This document shows, one piece after another, positions 1-7,196 of a DNA stretch of 64,000 nt; the stretch's first letter is position 1; each line of letters starts with the position of its first letter. The notes beneath the pieces are model-generated. The model was not told where the DNA came from, did no database searches, and saw only the letters and a program-made list of their open reading frames with translations. A program made the position numbers and the translations under genes. Source of the DNA: a virus; IMG/VR virus record IMGVR_UViG_3300009506_000004, positions 1-64,000 of that record. One strand, given 5' to 3'.

Positions 1-343
1 GTCTGCCGAGTCTACAGCAAAGTAGGTCAGCATTAAGGGCTATCGTACCCCACCGATCACTATCCGATACCTCCCCTTTGCGGCCACATACATCAAATGG
101 CCCGTCGTAGTCTGCGACCATAACCGCAAGCCGATCAACAGTGCACATGCACTTGATTAGTTTGCTTTCTAATCGTTCTGATTCTAATCGTTCTGATTCT
201 TGCATTGTTCTATGTCCGTTTAGTTGAGAATGCTCCTTGGCACGTTCTACAATCCCGTCGCGCTTTTCGGCTTGTTTAGCTTCCCACTTGGCCCGGTGGA
301 TTCGGATCCGCTCTTGTTTGTCTGCATCATATACATTCGCCAT
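1..343 (-). CDS. hypothetical protein, C-terminus cut by window edge
   Basis: Open from an ATG at 343 to the left edge (114 codons visible). An AGGAG motif lies about 8 bases upstream of the ATG. The N-terminal half is charged and helical and contains a direct repeat of Glu-Ser-Glu-Arg-Leu. No family recognised. Confidence 0.7.
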   Translation of the reverse strand, partial: MANVYDADKQERIRIHRAKWEAKQAEKRDGIVERAKEHSQLNGHRTMQESERLESERLESKLIKCMCTVDRLAVMVADYDGPFDVCGRKGEVSDSDRWGTIALNADLLCCRLGR

Positions 344-391
344 AATCGATTCTCCTGATTGCTCTAATTAAAATGGAGAGACCATCCCCTT

Positions 392-1615
392 CTAACAGGG
401 GATTAACTTAGCCCTCGTAACGATTGTTTGCTTTCCCCACCCCTCGCGATTATCATGCGCTTTAATGGTGGCGGTTAGCCGATACTGCGCCCCTTCGTCG
501 TATTCTTGTGATCCCGTTGCGAACCAAACTAGAGGGGCCACGCTATCGCCTACCGGAGCTTCCATTGCTACAATTGTTCTAGTACCCCATTCCCCATCAG
601 TATATCGAACCCGCAGAACCGTCACAACCTGATCCTTGACCCGTTCCTTGACTGCCCCAAGCCATACCTTAGTGGGCGCTTGTGCTTTTTCCCGTTCCCT
701 ATCCTGCGCCTTATGGTAGGCGACGATCATGGAGCCAGTATAACCGTCTAATGACCAGTCTACGATACCCTCTACTGCTATTCGATGCAGTATGCTGAGA
801 TACTCGTTTGTCTCCTCTATCCCTTGTGCCCATTCTATTGCCTTATCCGCTAGGGTATGGTCCCCCTCGTTGACATAGAGATCATTCTCCTGGATAAACT
901 CGCGCCAGTAGTGATCTCGCCTACCGTATAGATAATAGCCTACTTGGTCAACCGTGGCAGTCGCCATACTATCACGCGCTTCTGTTCTCGATACCCATCC
1001 GATCCGTCTAGTCATCATGGCAACCAACGCTAGGTACTCGTCAAGAGGTTGTACTGGTTTAAACTGGTTGCCCCATCCGCCCTCGAATCCTTCCTCCTCA
1101 CATTCGGTGGGCGTCAATCGAGCTAGTTGCTCACACCACTCCCCATACTGCGCCAAGCTTTCGGCATCCCCACAACGGAGGAAATCGGCTAGGCAATTCC
1201 GCCCCACCACTTTGCGCCCCTCACTCTCGTGTTGCAAAACAAACACATCATTTCGGCGACGCGCGGTATTGCAATGTTCGCAGGTTGGATCGATTGTCCG
1301 GTATTTCGCGAATGTTCCGTTATCTTCATACCACGGAACGATTCGGACGACATTGCCGATTGTATCGTTAAACTCGATTCTTGCGATTAGGCGCCAACCG
1401 TTTATGCATGGTTCGCACCCGTTGATCTCTACCTCATACCGTAGCTCCGTTACTTCGATCCCATTGTGTTCTCTTGTGACTAGCTCCTCCGATAACACGT
1501 CAACCCGTATCTCCTCAAGACCGTGGCGACGCGCCCTCTTGTTTAGCTTCTCTACCTTGATCCGTAGACCATGCAATCCAGCCCCGTTTAGACTCAGCTT
1601 GATGATAGTCGTCAT
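392..1615 (-). CDS. phage/plasmid-type protein with a Cys pair motif, 407 aa
   Basis: The largest gene of the G+C-richer left end. Around residues 112-145 it has a CEHC pair followed by RRR and later VGRNCLADFL, an arrangement I associate with hypothetical proteins of phages and plasmids with a Cys-rich (probably Zn) site preceding a conserved GRxCL segment. The C-terminal third (about 310-400) is beta-rich and OB-like by pattern. A strong sigma-70 promoter lies directly upstream. Function not known; the zinc site is inferred. Confidence 0.8.
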   Translation of the reverse strand: MTTIIKLSLNGAGLHGLRIKVEKLNKRARRHGLEEIRVDVLSEELVTREHNGIEVTELRYEVEINGCEPCINGWRLIARIEFNDTIGNVVRIVPWYEDNGTFAKYRTIDPTCEHCNTARRRNDVFVLQHESEGRKVVGRNCLADFLRCGDAESLAQYGEWCEQLARLTPTECEEEGFEGGWGNQFKPVQPLDEYLALVAMMTRRIGWVSRTEARDSMATATVDQVGYYLYGRRDHYWREFIQENDLYVNEGDHTLADKAIEWAQGIEETNEYLSILHRIAVEGIVDWSLDGYTGSMIVAYHKAQDREREKAQAPTKVWLGAVKERVKDQVVTVLRVRYTDGEWGTRTIVAMEAPVGDSVAPLVWFATGSQEYDEGAQYRLTATIKAHDNREGWGKQTIVTRAKLIPC

Positions 1616-1645
1616 TTTGTGGCTCCTTGAGTAGGTGTCTACTCA

Positions 1646-1674
1646 AGAATAGGATCGCACTGCCCAAGTGTCAA
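1646..1674 (-). promoter_or_regulatory. sigma-70 promoter for the 407-aa gene
   Basis: Minus strand reads TTGACA (1669-1674), 17 bp spacer, TATTCT (1646-1651). The spacer end CGATCC and the downstream TTGAGTAGAC are shared with the promoters at 3399, 5325 and 5589. Confidence 0.75.
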
Positions 1675-1712
1675 GCTTTCCCGACAAATACCCTACCATT
1701 CCGGCGCACTGA

Positions 1713-1883
1713 TTATAGCTGTTCGCGCTCTTGCTCTAATTGGCCAAGCAAAAAGTATAATTGCCACGTGTTTTGCAATTGCCCACCTAGTGAAAACCCT
1801 CCCCGCTGAATGCTAGACTCTAGCATATTCAAACTAGTCCGAATAACTTGAATTTCCGCTAAGACCTGATCTCGCATCGACAT
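1713..1883 (-). CDS. hypothetical protein, 56 aa
   Basis: ATG at 1883 with CAGGAGAA about 9 bases upstream. Predominantly helical with two Gln/Leu-rich segments. Its 5' end overlaps the last 50 bases of the upstream gene in another frame. No family recognised. Confidence 0.6.
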   Translation of the reverse strand: MSMRDQVLAEIQVIRTSLNMLESSIQRGGFSLGGQLQNTWQLYFLLGQLEQEREQL

Positions 1884-2043
1884 TTTCGATTCTCCTGTCT
1901 TGATAGTATTTAGCCAAAATAGGAATTAAACGTTCTGTAACGATTCCGTGTGATCCCCATGGGTCGCAATCGTCTATCCACCCCTCGTCAACGAAGGTTT
2001 TGATTATCGCTCTAATAGCAGTCGTGGTGGATATTCCTAGCAT
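1834..2043 (-). CDS. hypothetical protein, possibly winged-helix-like, 69 aa
   Basis: Start ATG overlaps the preceding gene's stop. The N-terminal stretch TTTAIRAIIKTFVDEGWID looks like the recognition helix and wing entry of a small winged-helix protein, but it is too short to be sure. Confidence 0.6.
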   Translation of the reverse strand: MLGISTTTAIRAIIKTFVDEGWIDDCDPWGSHGIVTERLIPILAKYYQDRRIENVDARSGLSGNSSYSD

Positions 2044-2225
2044 TCTAACCCTTTTAGTGCAGTTTCATCATCGGATTCGATGATAGCTTGGATCGTCTCT
2101 TCGGAGATATTGCTCCCATATAGTCGCAGAACAGCTACTAGTTGCAACGCTACTGCATGTCGGCAAATTGAGGGTTGAGGAAAATCCAGTAAATTCCTCA
2201 CAATCGTCAAAATTTCGTCTGTCAT
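2037..2225 (-). CDS. hypothetical helical protein, 62 aa
   Basis: ATG at 2225 preceded by AAAGGAAAC. All-helical, hydrophobic heptad-like pattern. Overlaps the next gene by 7 bases, so probably translationally coupled. Confidence 0.65.
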   Translation of the reverse strand: MTDEILTIVRNLLDFPQPSICRHAVALQLVAVLRLYGSNISEETIQAIIESDDETALKGLEC

Positions 2226-2274
2226 GTTTTGTTTCCTTTACCAAACCATAGCACACTATTTGCCACTGTGTGGT

Positions 2275-2421
2275 TTAGTTCTCCTTGCGATTCCGTTTTG
2301 GCGCAATCCAGCTTGCGCTGTGCCACTTTTCTAGCTCCCTCCTAGTATCCTCTAGCTCCTTGCGCAAACGCTCTAGCTCCCGCTCTAGTCGCTTATAGGC
2401 TTGCTCTAGCTTGACCATCAT
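2275..2421 (-). CDS. small coiled-coil protein, 48 aa
   Basis: ATG overlaps the upstream TGA (ATGA at 2418-2421). The first 35 residues are an almost uninterrupted Leu/Glu/Arg heptad pattern (LERELERLRKELEDTR), a classic coiled coil; the tail is basic. Probably forms a dimer or docks to a coiled-coil partner (inference). Confidence 0.65.
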   Translation of the reverse strand: MMVKLEQAYKRLERELERLRKELEDTRRELEKWHSASWIAPKRNRKEN

Positions 2422-2594
2422 GCTACCTCTAGAATCCGCTCGGCAAGACTTTCCGCTGAAACCTCAAAATCGTCAATACTCCACTTTTCTACCACAAAGG
2501 AGGGGGTAGTTGCCAAATGAAGAAATAGCTCCTTGACTAGCCCATCAGTAGCTCCTTCACTCAAGATGCGCCTTGAAATTTCAAAAATGCTCAT
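2418..2594 (-). CDS. hypothetical protein, 58 aa
   Basis: The frame is open further upstream, but the ATG at 2594 (MSIFEIS) avoids a large overlap with the preceding gene, which stops at 2605. No strong ribosome binding site; start is a best guess. Helical, acidic C-terminus. Confidence 0.55.
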   Translation of the reverse strand: MSIFEISRRILSEGATDGLVKELFLHLATTPSFVVEKWSIDDFEVSAESLAERILEVA

Positions 2595-2604
2595 TAGTAA
2601 ATTC

Positions 2605-2799
2605 TCAGTTTGTTGTGTGTGTTTGTTGTTCCCTGTCAATCTTAGCTTCCGAGACAATGGGGTTGATACGATTGACAATATCGAGAAAAGTCTCTTTCTC
2701 TCCGGCCCGCAACGTTGCCCAGAATATGCGCCAGCCATAGCAGCGAAGGACTAGGAAGGGGTGCCGCATTACTTCGCGCCTTGTGACTACGCCTACCAC
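2605..2799 (-). CDS. hypothetical protein, 64 aa, GTG start
   Basis: The GTG at 2799 overlaps the preceding TAG by one base (TAGTG). Basic N-terminal half. No family recognised. Confidence 0.6.
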   Translation of the reverse strand: MVGVVTRREVMRHPFLVLRCYGWRIFWATLRAGEKETFLDIVNRINPIVSEAKIDREQQTHTTN

Positions 2800-3023
2800 T
2801 AGCCCCTCCCAAATTTGATGCTATCCAATTGGATCACTTTCGGCTCTATCCCGAAATTCTCCCTGACGTACTCAACGCCCCGCCCCCTTGATGCCTCAAA
2901 CTGAACAACAAGATTAGGTTGTTCGGGAAGACATTCTGGCACAAATGGGCATGGTTGATCCGTATGCAGGCTGATCTGATCTGCCCCCTGTCCTACTAGT
3001 ACGCTGGCTCTTAGGATCTGCAT
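2799..3023 (-). CDS. hypothetical protein, 74 aa
   Basis: ATG at 3023. The C-terminal FGIEPKVIQLDS segment has alternating hydrophobics of a small alpha/beta domain. Function unknown. Confidence 0.65.
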   Translation of the reverse strand: MQILRASVLVGQGADQISLHTDQPCPFVPECLPEQPNLVVQFEASRGRGVEYVRENFGIEPKVIQLDSIKFGRG

Positions 3024-3032
3024 GGTTATCTC

Positions 3033-3221
3033 CTAGAAAAGAGAAGGGGCGTCTAGTTGCCACTCCAATGGCTCATCGTCACGTTGGCACTTGCTCAAAT
3101 CAATATCTTCTAAGTGGTATGTAGGACACATGGCTAGGGCTATGTCAATAGCTTGGTCCAGTGTATCGCCACCTACTGTACGAGTGGTGCTGTCACGAAA
3201 CGCAATTACCCATGTCTTCAT
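3033..3221 (-). CDS. hypothetical protein, 62 aa
   Basis: ATG at 3221 with GGAGG upstream. Beta-strand start followed by TLDQAIDIALAM helix, as in small phage proteins that read a residue-position signal; no assigned function. Confidence 0.7.
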   Translation of the reverse strand: MKTWVIAFRDSTTRTVGGDTLDQAIDIALAMCPTYHLEDIDLSKCQRDDEPLEWQLDAPSLF

Positions 3222-3236
3222 TTATGACCTCCACTA

Positions 3237-3266
3237 GGGAGGGGCGCTACCCGTTGCGCCCCTCCC
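3237..3266. repeat. 11-bp perfect stem-loop, copy 1 (terminator-like)
   Basis: GGGAGGGGCGC and its exact reverse complement separated by 8 bases, between two minus genes. The same stem recurs at 4850-4877 with a different loop. No U-tract follows on either strand, so it may be an mRNA-end or processing hairpin rather than a classical terminator. Confidence 0.75.
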
Positions 3267-3374
3267 CTAGCTCACATATGCACATACTGCTAAAAAGCAG
3301 ACAAAACTGACTACGCACAGATTGAAAAACCAGTTTCTGTCAACTAGCTGTGTGTTGCTGACTACTTCGATCAT
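3267..3374 (-). CDS. single-span membrane peptide, 35 aa
   Basis: ATG at 3374 with GGAGCC upstream and its own promoter. Residues 16-33 (FFNLCVVSFVCFLAVCAYV) form one membrane span. Function unknown. Confidence 0.6.
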   Translation of the reverse strand: MIEVVSNTQLVDRNWFFNLCVVSFVCFLAVCAYVS

Positions 3375-3398
3375 TGTGTGGCTCCTTGTGTCTACTCA

Positions 3399-3427
3399 AC
3401 ACTAGGATCGAAAGTGGCAGCTGTCAA
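3399..3427 (-). promoter_or_regulatory. sigma-70 promoter
   Basis: TTGACA (3422-3427), 17 bp, TAGTGT (3399-3404) on the minus strand; spacer ends CGATCC and TTGAGTAGAC follows the -10. Confidence 0.7.
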
Positions 3428-3456
3428 GTTTGATTAGTTCTAATTTTCATCCCCTC

Positions 3457-3636
3457 TTAAAACCCATCATCAAGACCATACGTCTTAGTGACACAACCGT
3501 CAATGATGACCTCAGCCTTAATAGCGGTATCGTTGACATGAACCGCACTAAACGCACAAGTCTCAGCATCGTCATCATTGATATAATCCTTTACAACCCA
3601 ATTTTCCGTCTCATTGGTAAATCGTACATTGATCAT
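3457..3636 (-). CDS. hypothetical acidic protein, 59 aa
   Basis: ATG at 3636 with GGAGCC upstream and a promoter 22 bases further. Contains a DDDAET run and a beta-rich C-terminus. No family recognised. Confidence 0.65.
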   Translation of the reverse strand: MINVRFTNETENWVVKDYINDDDAETCAFSAVHVNDTAIKAEVIIDGCVTKTYGLDDGF

Positions 3637-3657
3637 GTTTGGCTCCTTAACTATTCA

Positions 3658-3685
3658 AGTCTAGCTTACAAGGGGCCAGTGTCAA
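3658..3685 (-). promoter_or_regulatory. sigma-70 promoter
   Basis: TTGACA (3680-3685), 16 bp, TAGACT (3658-3663), then TTGAATAG. The spacer differs from the other members of the family. Confidence 0.65.
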
Positions 3686-3743
3686 GGCCATTTTATCATT
3701 TTAACCGGATCATTAAAAGATATGTTCATCTAGATATCCCTGC

Positions 3744-3813
3744 GGCTTACGGCCCGTGGCTTCCGGCCCGTGGCTTCCGGCCCGTGGCTTCCGGCCCGTG
3801 GCTTCCGGCCCGC
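3744..3813. repeat. 14-bp tandem repeat, five copies
   Basis: Five head-to-tail copies of GGCTTCCGGCCCGT (the first with A for C, the last ending in GC). It lies between a promoter and the end of the next minus gene and is much richer in G+C than its flanks. Confidence 0.85.
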
Positions 3814-3816
3814 GAC

Positions 3817-4611
3817 CTAATCAATACAAACATCATTCCTTGAAATTGGGACATAATCCTTATTATTGGCTGACTTTGCAAAATAATCGATAAGACTGGA
3901 CGATGGCTGATTTGTTGCTTTGATCAATATAACCCGTTCACCTTCAGCAAGTCGTAATTCTGTTCCTATTAGGTGGATCGGATTAACCATCACACCAGTC
4001 AATTTATCATCAGATTCTTTACATTCCTCACAAATGGCTTCGGCAAGCTTTTCTTTCATAGTATCGGCAGAGACTACCATATCCCACCGACCACCGGGAA
4101 GGTCAGAAAGCGTAATTGTAGGATACTCGCTTTTTTCATTAAAGTACCCTACGTGTTCTTGTCGCTCGGTTTCTGGATTGTAGCGAGTGATCGAATGTAT
4201 GCAGAATTCCTCGCTTAGCTCGTCTAGAATCCCTTCTAGTGTGCCATCGTACCATGCCTCCTTGAGAATATCATGATCCCTGATCCCTACTTGTGTCTCA
4301 ATTTCGTCTACTTCACACCCCCACAAACAACACCCGTCGCCTGAATATTCGCAGTATTCGTTCCAACTATGAATAGGCTCACAATCGATAGAACTAACCG
4401 CTATACGCGATGCTATCCGTTTAGTCAAGGTTATCCCTAGACGTCCACACGTATCGGGGTGGTGCTGCCATAGCCATGTTTCCACTTGTGGTGTATGGTG
4501 GCCAATTTCATCAACGCAATGGAGGTATCCTGCCCCATAGTCATCGTGTGCACTGTAGTCTGTTGACCCCTCTAGTATGTCAGTTAACAGATCCCTGATT
4601 TCGTCTATCAT
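3817..4611 (-). CDS. hypothetical protein, 264 aa
   Basis: Start chosen at 4611 because that ATG overlaps the upstream TGA (ATGA); the frame is open further but would overlap heavily. Many Cys/His/Trp in the first half (EYCEYSGDGCCLWGCE near residue 85), then an acidic helical region and a C-terminal segment with AEGERVILIKATN, resembling a beta-barrel tail. Unrecognised. Confidence 0.7.
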   Translation of the reverse strand: MIDEIRDLLTDILEGSTDYSAHDDYGAGYLHCVDEIGHHTPQVETWLWQHHPDTCGRLGITLTKRIASRIAVSSIDCEPIHSWNEYCEYSGDGCCLWGCEVDEIETQVGIRDHDILKEAWYDGTLEGILDELSEEFCIHSITRYNPETERQEHVGYFNEKSEYPTITLSDLPGGRWDMVVSADTMKEKLAEAICEECKESDDKLTGVMVNPIHLIGTELRLAEGERVILIKATNQPSSSLIDYFAKSANNKDYVPISRNDVCID

Positions 4612-4835
4612 ATTATCTCCCCATTTGGCATAACTTGAGTTTTTGCTTTTGACGGTACAGAGGGATCTATGCTGAGTAGCACATACGACCATTCTGTCTG
4701 TTTATTCCAGTTACAGATCGCGTTAATGCCATGATCCCTACTAACAAACTGCTTAGAATGCGTGCCGTTTTCTATCCACACATAGGAACCCTCAACAGTA
4801 TCTCGAAACATGCGTGTGTAGGTTATTTTGACCAT
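4608..4835 (-). CDS. hypothetical protein, 75 aa
   Basis: ATG at 4835, coupled to the 264-aa gene by an ATGA overlap. Beta-rich with aromatic residues. Unrecognised. Confidence 0.65.
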   Translation of the reverse strand: MVKITYTRMFRDTVEGSYVWIENGTHSKQFVSRDHGINAICNWNKQTEWSYVLLSIDPSVPSKAKTQVMPNGEII

Positions 4836-4849
4836 TAGTCACTCCTCAA

Positions 4850-4877
4850 GGGAGGGGCGCGCCACTGCGCCCCTCCC
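4850..4877. repeat. 11-bp perfect stem-loop, copy 2
   Basis: Same GGGAGGGGCGC stem as 3237-3266, here with a 6-base loop, again between consecutive minus genes. Confidence 0.75.
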
Positions 4878-4885
4878 GCAACACG

Positions 4886-5284
4886 TTAGACCATCCCGAA
4901 AGCGCGCGCCCAACGAAGGGCACCAGCTTGTGCCAGAACCGATAATGCCGATTCTGCCAATTTTACTACCTCGTCGAGTCTCTCCTTCTCCTTCTTGACA
5001 AATTCCCACCGCTCGTCACGATCCATACTATTGTAAAGAGCGGCAGAAATATCAAAATCGGCAGTAACCGGCATACAGCAATGAGGGTGAAAATCGCAAT
5101 AATCATAGCAAAGCATACGCCAGACATAATTGCACTGCCCCTCGAATAGGGTAGTGGCGCGCTTGAACGGTTTCGTAGCCCGTAGATCACCACTTTTCCT
5201 AAAAGCTTTGCGAACGATCTCGGCGTCAGAATCGGAAACCTTCTCACACATTGAATCAACCGGAAGATTCGGCATTCTTGACAT
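4886..5284 (-). CDS. hypothetical protein, 132 aa
   Basis: ATG at 5284; a promoter lies 40 bases upstream. Middle region is Cys/His-rich (CYDYCDFHPHCC about residues 59-70), possibly metal binding; the C-terminal half is one long helix. Unrecognised. Confidence 0.7.
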   Translation of the reverse strand: MSRMPNLPVDSMCEKVSDSDAEIVRKAFRKSGDLRATKPFKRATTLFEGQCNYVWRMLCYDYCDFHPHCCMPVTADFDISAALYNSMDRDERWEFVKKEKERLDEVVKLAESALSVLAQAGALRWARAFGMV

Positions 5285-5324
5285 AATTGGCTCCTTGTTG
5301 TTTGTGGTGTTGTTTGACTATTCA

Positions 5325-5353
5325 AGACTAGGATCGCGCAGCGCTGGTGTCAA
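5325..5353 (-). promoter_or_regulatory. sigma-70 promoter
   Basis: TTGACA (5348-5353), 17 bp, TAGTCT (5325-5330), followed by TTGAATAGTCAAACA. Nearly identical to the promoter at 5589. Confidence 0.8.
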
Positions 5354-5370
5354 GTTATCACTGCGGCTTG

Positions 5371-5550
5371 CTACTCCTTGATAATCCAGAGAAGATCGTC
5401 AAAACCCTCATTGCAATAACAACCGGGGATATCGGGAAGGGTAGCTCCTTCTCCTGCTAGTTGCTCGTACACTTTTTGCGCTTCCGTTGTGTCAACTATA
5501 CGTGGCTCCTTGATCCCGTATCGGTTATACTCTGCAATTATATAGATCAT
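5371..5550 (-). CDS. hypothetical protein, 59 aa
   Basis: ATG at 5550 with GGAGC about 7 bases upstream and a promoter 40 bases upstream. Contains CYC near the C-terminus. Unrecognised. Confidence 0.65.
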   Translation of the reverse strand: MIYIIAEYNRYGIKEPRIVDTTEAQKVYEQLAGEGATLPDIPGCYCNEGFDDLLWIIKE

Positions 5551-5588
5551 AGGTTAGCTCCTTATGGATTGTGTTGTTTGACTACTCA

Positions 5589-5617
5589 AGACTAGGATCG
5601 CGCCGCGCTGGTGTCAA
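5589..5617 (-). promoter_or_regulatory. sigma-70 promoter
   Basis: TTGACA (5612-5617), 17 bp, TAGTCT (5589-5594), then TTGAGTAGTCAAACA. The -35 box overlaps the stop codon of the upstream gene. Confidence 0.8.
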
Positions 5618-5880
5618 ACAATTCCGGCAACAAACTGGTCTAGTTTATGGACGAAACTAGGCGCGAAGCAAGTCCATCGGTACTCCTCCTCTTCCCCGAT
5701 ATCTTGGATCCACCATGCCACGTGTTCGGGGAGTACGAAAGTGATGTCATGTTCGTCATCCCACTCTGCCTCCGTCCACTCCCGCAGGAGTAGCCCTAGT
5801 TCGTCTCCATGTGCATAGCGGTTACCTACCCAGTCTATAGCTTGTCTCTCGTCGTGGGTTAGAGTTAGTTTGTAGCTCAT
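5614..5880 (-). CDS. hypothetical protein, 88 aa
   Basis: ATG at 5880, two bases after the preceding stop. Acidic (GEEEEYRW, EWTEAEWDDE), predicted mostly helical. Unrecognised. Confidence 0.7.
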   Translation of the reverse strand: MSYKLTLTHDERQAIDWVGNRYAHGDELGLLLREWTEAEWDDEHDITFVLPEHVAWWIQDIGEEEEYRWTCFAPSFVHKLDQFVAGIV

Positions 5881-5882
5881 AG

Positions 5883-6185
5883 TTATAGGTCCTTTTTATG
5901 ATTGACATCCGTGGCAGTATAGAACAGTACGATCCCTTCGCGATCACAGTATTGCCAAGGTGCCTCCGTTCCACCGTTGCTGTACCGTTTGATCTTGATA
6001 TAACCGTTTGCGTCTAACCACTCCCATGCACTCCAGACATATTGGTCCCCATATCCATATTCATAGTCTACTTTGTGCACGTGCCTCCCGTCAACTAGGA
6101 TGGTAGCCGAGTGGTAAGTATTACCGTTTACCTTATCAAACCACTTGCGCCCCATAATAGTGATAGTTCGTGGGGTTTTAGTCAT
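5883..6185 (-). CDS. hypothetical Tyr/Trp-rich protein, 100 aa
   Basis: ATG at 6185 with AGGAGC upstream. Rich in Tyr and Trp, alternating beta pattern (KVDYEYGYGDQYVWSAWEWL). Its message would begin with the structured leader at 6220-6290, so expression may be controlled there. Confidence 0.7.
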   Translation of the reverse strand: MTKTPRTITIMGRKWFDKVNGNTYHSATILVDGRHVHKVDYEYGYGDQYVWSAWEWLDANGYIKIKRYSNGGTEAPWQYCDREGIVLFYTATDVNHKKDL

Positions 6186-6219
6186 TTATCTAGCTCCTAT
6201 AGGGTGTTGAAAAGTAGGT

Positions 6220-6290
6220 AGGCTAGATCATGCGTGCCGTTTCGCGCATTTTGGGCGGTAGCTCATATCACTATGAGAACGATCTAGCCT
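6220..6290 (-). promoter_or_regulatory. structured 5' leader (candidate cis-regulatory RNA)
   Basis: A perfect 10-bp helix (AGGCTAGATC with GATCTAGCCT) closes a 51-base interior that holds a second hairpin, CTCATA-GTGA-TATGAG, and a weaker TGCG/CGCA helix. It starts a few bases after the expected transcript start of the 6299 promoter and ends about 35 bases before the gene's ATG. I do not recognise a known riboswitch. Confidence 0.5.
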
Positions 6291-6298
6291 GACTATCA

Positions 6299-6326
6299 AA
6301 TCTAGCTCCGCATTTTTTGTTGTCAA
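6299..6326 (-). promoter_or_regulatory. sigma-70 promoter for the 100-aa gene
   Basis: TTGACA (6321-6326), 16 bp, TAGATT (6299-6304) on the minus strand. Confidence 0.65.
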
Positions 6327-6407
6327 GTAAAGAAAACTAGGCTAGTATGAAAGCGGACGACCAGATCCATAATTTGGATATCTGGATATGTAGGTATGTA
6401 TATCTAG

Positions 6408-6581
6408 AGATATGAAGATATGAAGATATGTATATATGAAGATATGAAGATATGAAGATATGAAGATATGAAGATATGAAGGTCCAAATGCCCGGCATAA
6501 GATAGAAGGTAGGCAGGAAAAATCATAACGTAGACTGTAGGCAGGAAAAATCATAACTAAGGCGATTGGCAGGAAAAATCA
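6408..6581. repeat. non-coding repeat patch: ATATGAAG tandem and GGCAGGAAAAATCA copies
   Basis: 6408-6480 is a run of about nine 8-9 base ATATGAAG/ATATGTAT units. It is followed by three copies of GGCAGGAAAAATCA at 6512, 6540 and 6568. The same two motifs recur together at 13.78-13.97 kb. No credible gene between 6186 and 6614. Confidence 0.8.
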
Positions 6582-6613
6582 AGCCGGAAAAGTAAGTAGA
6601 AAAATTGCCATAA

Positions 6614-6802
6614 TCAATGCTTAGCAATTATTGTGTGTGTTTGGTTAATACAAGCTATTATGTCTTGAATAAGTGCAAATTCTTTATAGTTTGTATTTAT
6701 CCTTAGTAGCAAAAAAGATGAGCAAGATAGCTCAAATGGGGATTCTATAAAGCAAACTTTCTTGCTATCTGTGTAATACACTATAATCGGGTATGGTGAC
6801 AT
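6614..6802 (-). CDS. hypothetical protein, 62 aa
   Basis: ATG at 6802, directly after the upstream stop. Hydrophobic middle (SCSSFLLLRI) but no clear membrane span. Weak ribosome binding site; may be co-translated. Confidence 0.5.
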   Translation of the reverse strand: MSPYPIIVYYTDSKKVCFIESPFELSCSSFLLLRINTNYKEFALIQDIIACINQTHTIIAKH

Positions 6803-6803
6803 A

Positions 6804-7100
6804 CTAATACTTCTTTGTTGGTTGTGGTTCTATTACATCTTTCCATTTAAAGATGATTTTAGGGGTTAACATAGTCCTATTCTTTGTGATAGTGCCTATT
6901 TGTGTCTTACCATAAAACTCTAATCTAGTGATGTCACCAACATCAACAATACGCTCGCCACAATAGGAATGTACTCTCCCCTCCCGAATATTGTAGTACA
7001 AGAAACAGTCTTTGGAATCAGCAGCAACCACAATACCACCAGTGATCCCAAACTCTTCTCTATCTAGTAAGACATACTGACCAACACTAACATCACACAT
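6804..7100 (-). CDS. hypothetical protein, 98 aa
   Basis: ATG at 7100 with GGAGAA upstream; an in-frame extension would run into the tandem repeat at 7124 and is rejected. Beta-rich with Gly turns, barrel-like. Unrecognised. Confidence 0.65.
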   Translation of the reverse strand: MCDVSVGQYVLLDREEFGITGGIVVAADSKDCFLYYNIREGRVHSYCGERIVDVGDITRLEFYGKTQIGTITKNRTMLTPKIIFKWKDVIEPQPTKKY

Positions 7101-7123
7101 GGTTTGATTCTCCAAAAATTCGT

Positions 7124-7189
7124 AAGCGCAACTACCACCCCGGTCAAGCGCAACTACCACCCCGGTCAAGCGCAACTACCACCCCGGTC
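7124..7189. repeat. 22-bp tandem repeat, three perfect copies
   Basis: Three exact copies of a 22-base unit (AAGCGCAACTACCACC then CCGGTC). A close relative (23 bases) is tandemly repeated at 14471-14537. Confidence 0.95.
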
Positions 7190-7196
7190 AAGATTG

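Noticed and set aside
954-1634. 226-codon plus-strand frame
   Set aside because: Mirror of the better-supported 407-aa minus gene, with low-complexity Ser/Arg composition.
3430-3843. 137-codon plus-strand frame
   Set aside because: Covers a promoter, a gene on the other strand and the 14-bp repeat; no ribosome binding site.
6342-6554. 70-codon minus frame
   Set aside because: Consists of translated ATATGAAG repeats (YLHIFIS).
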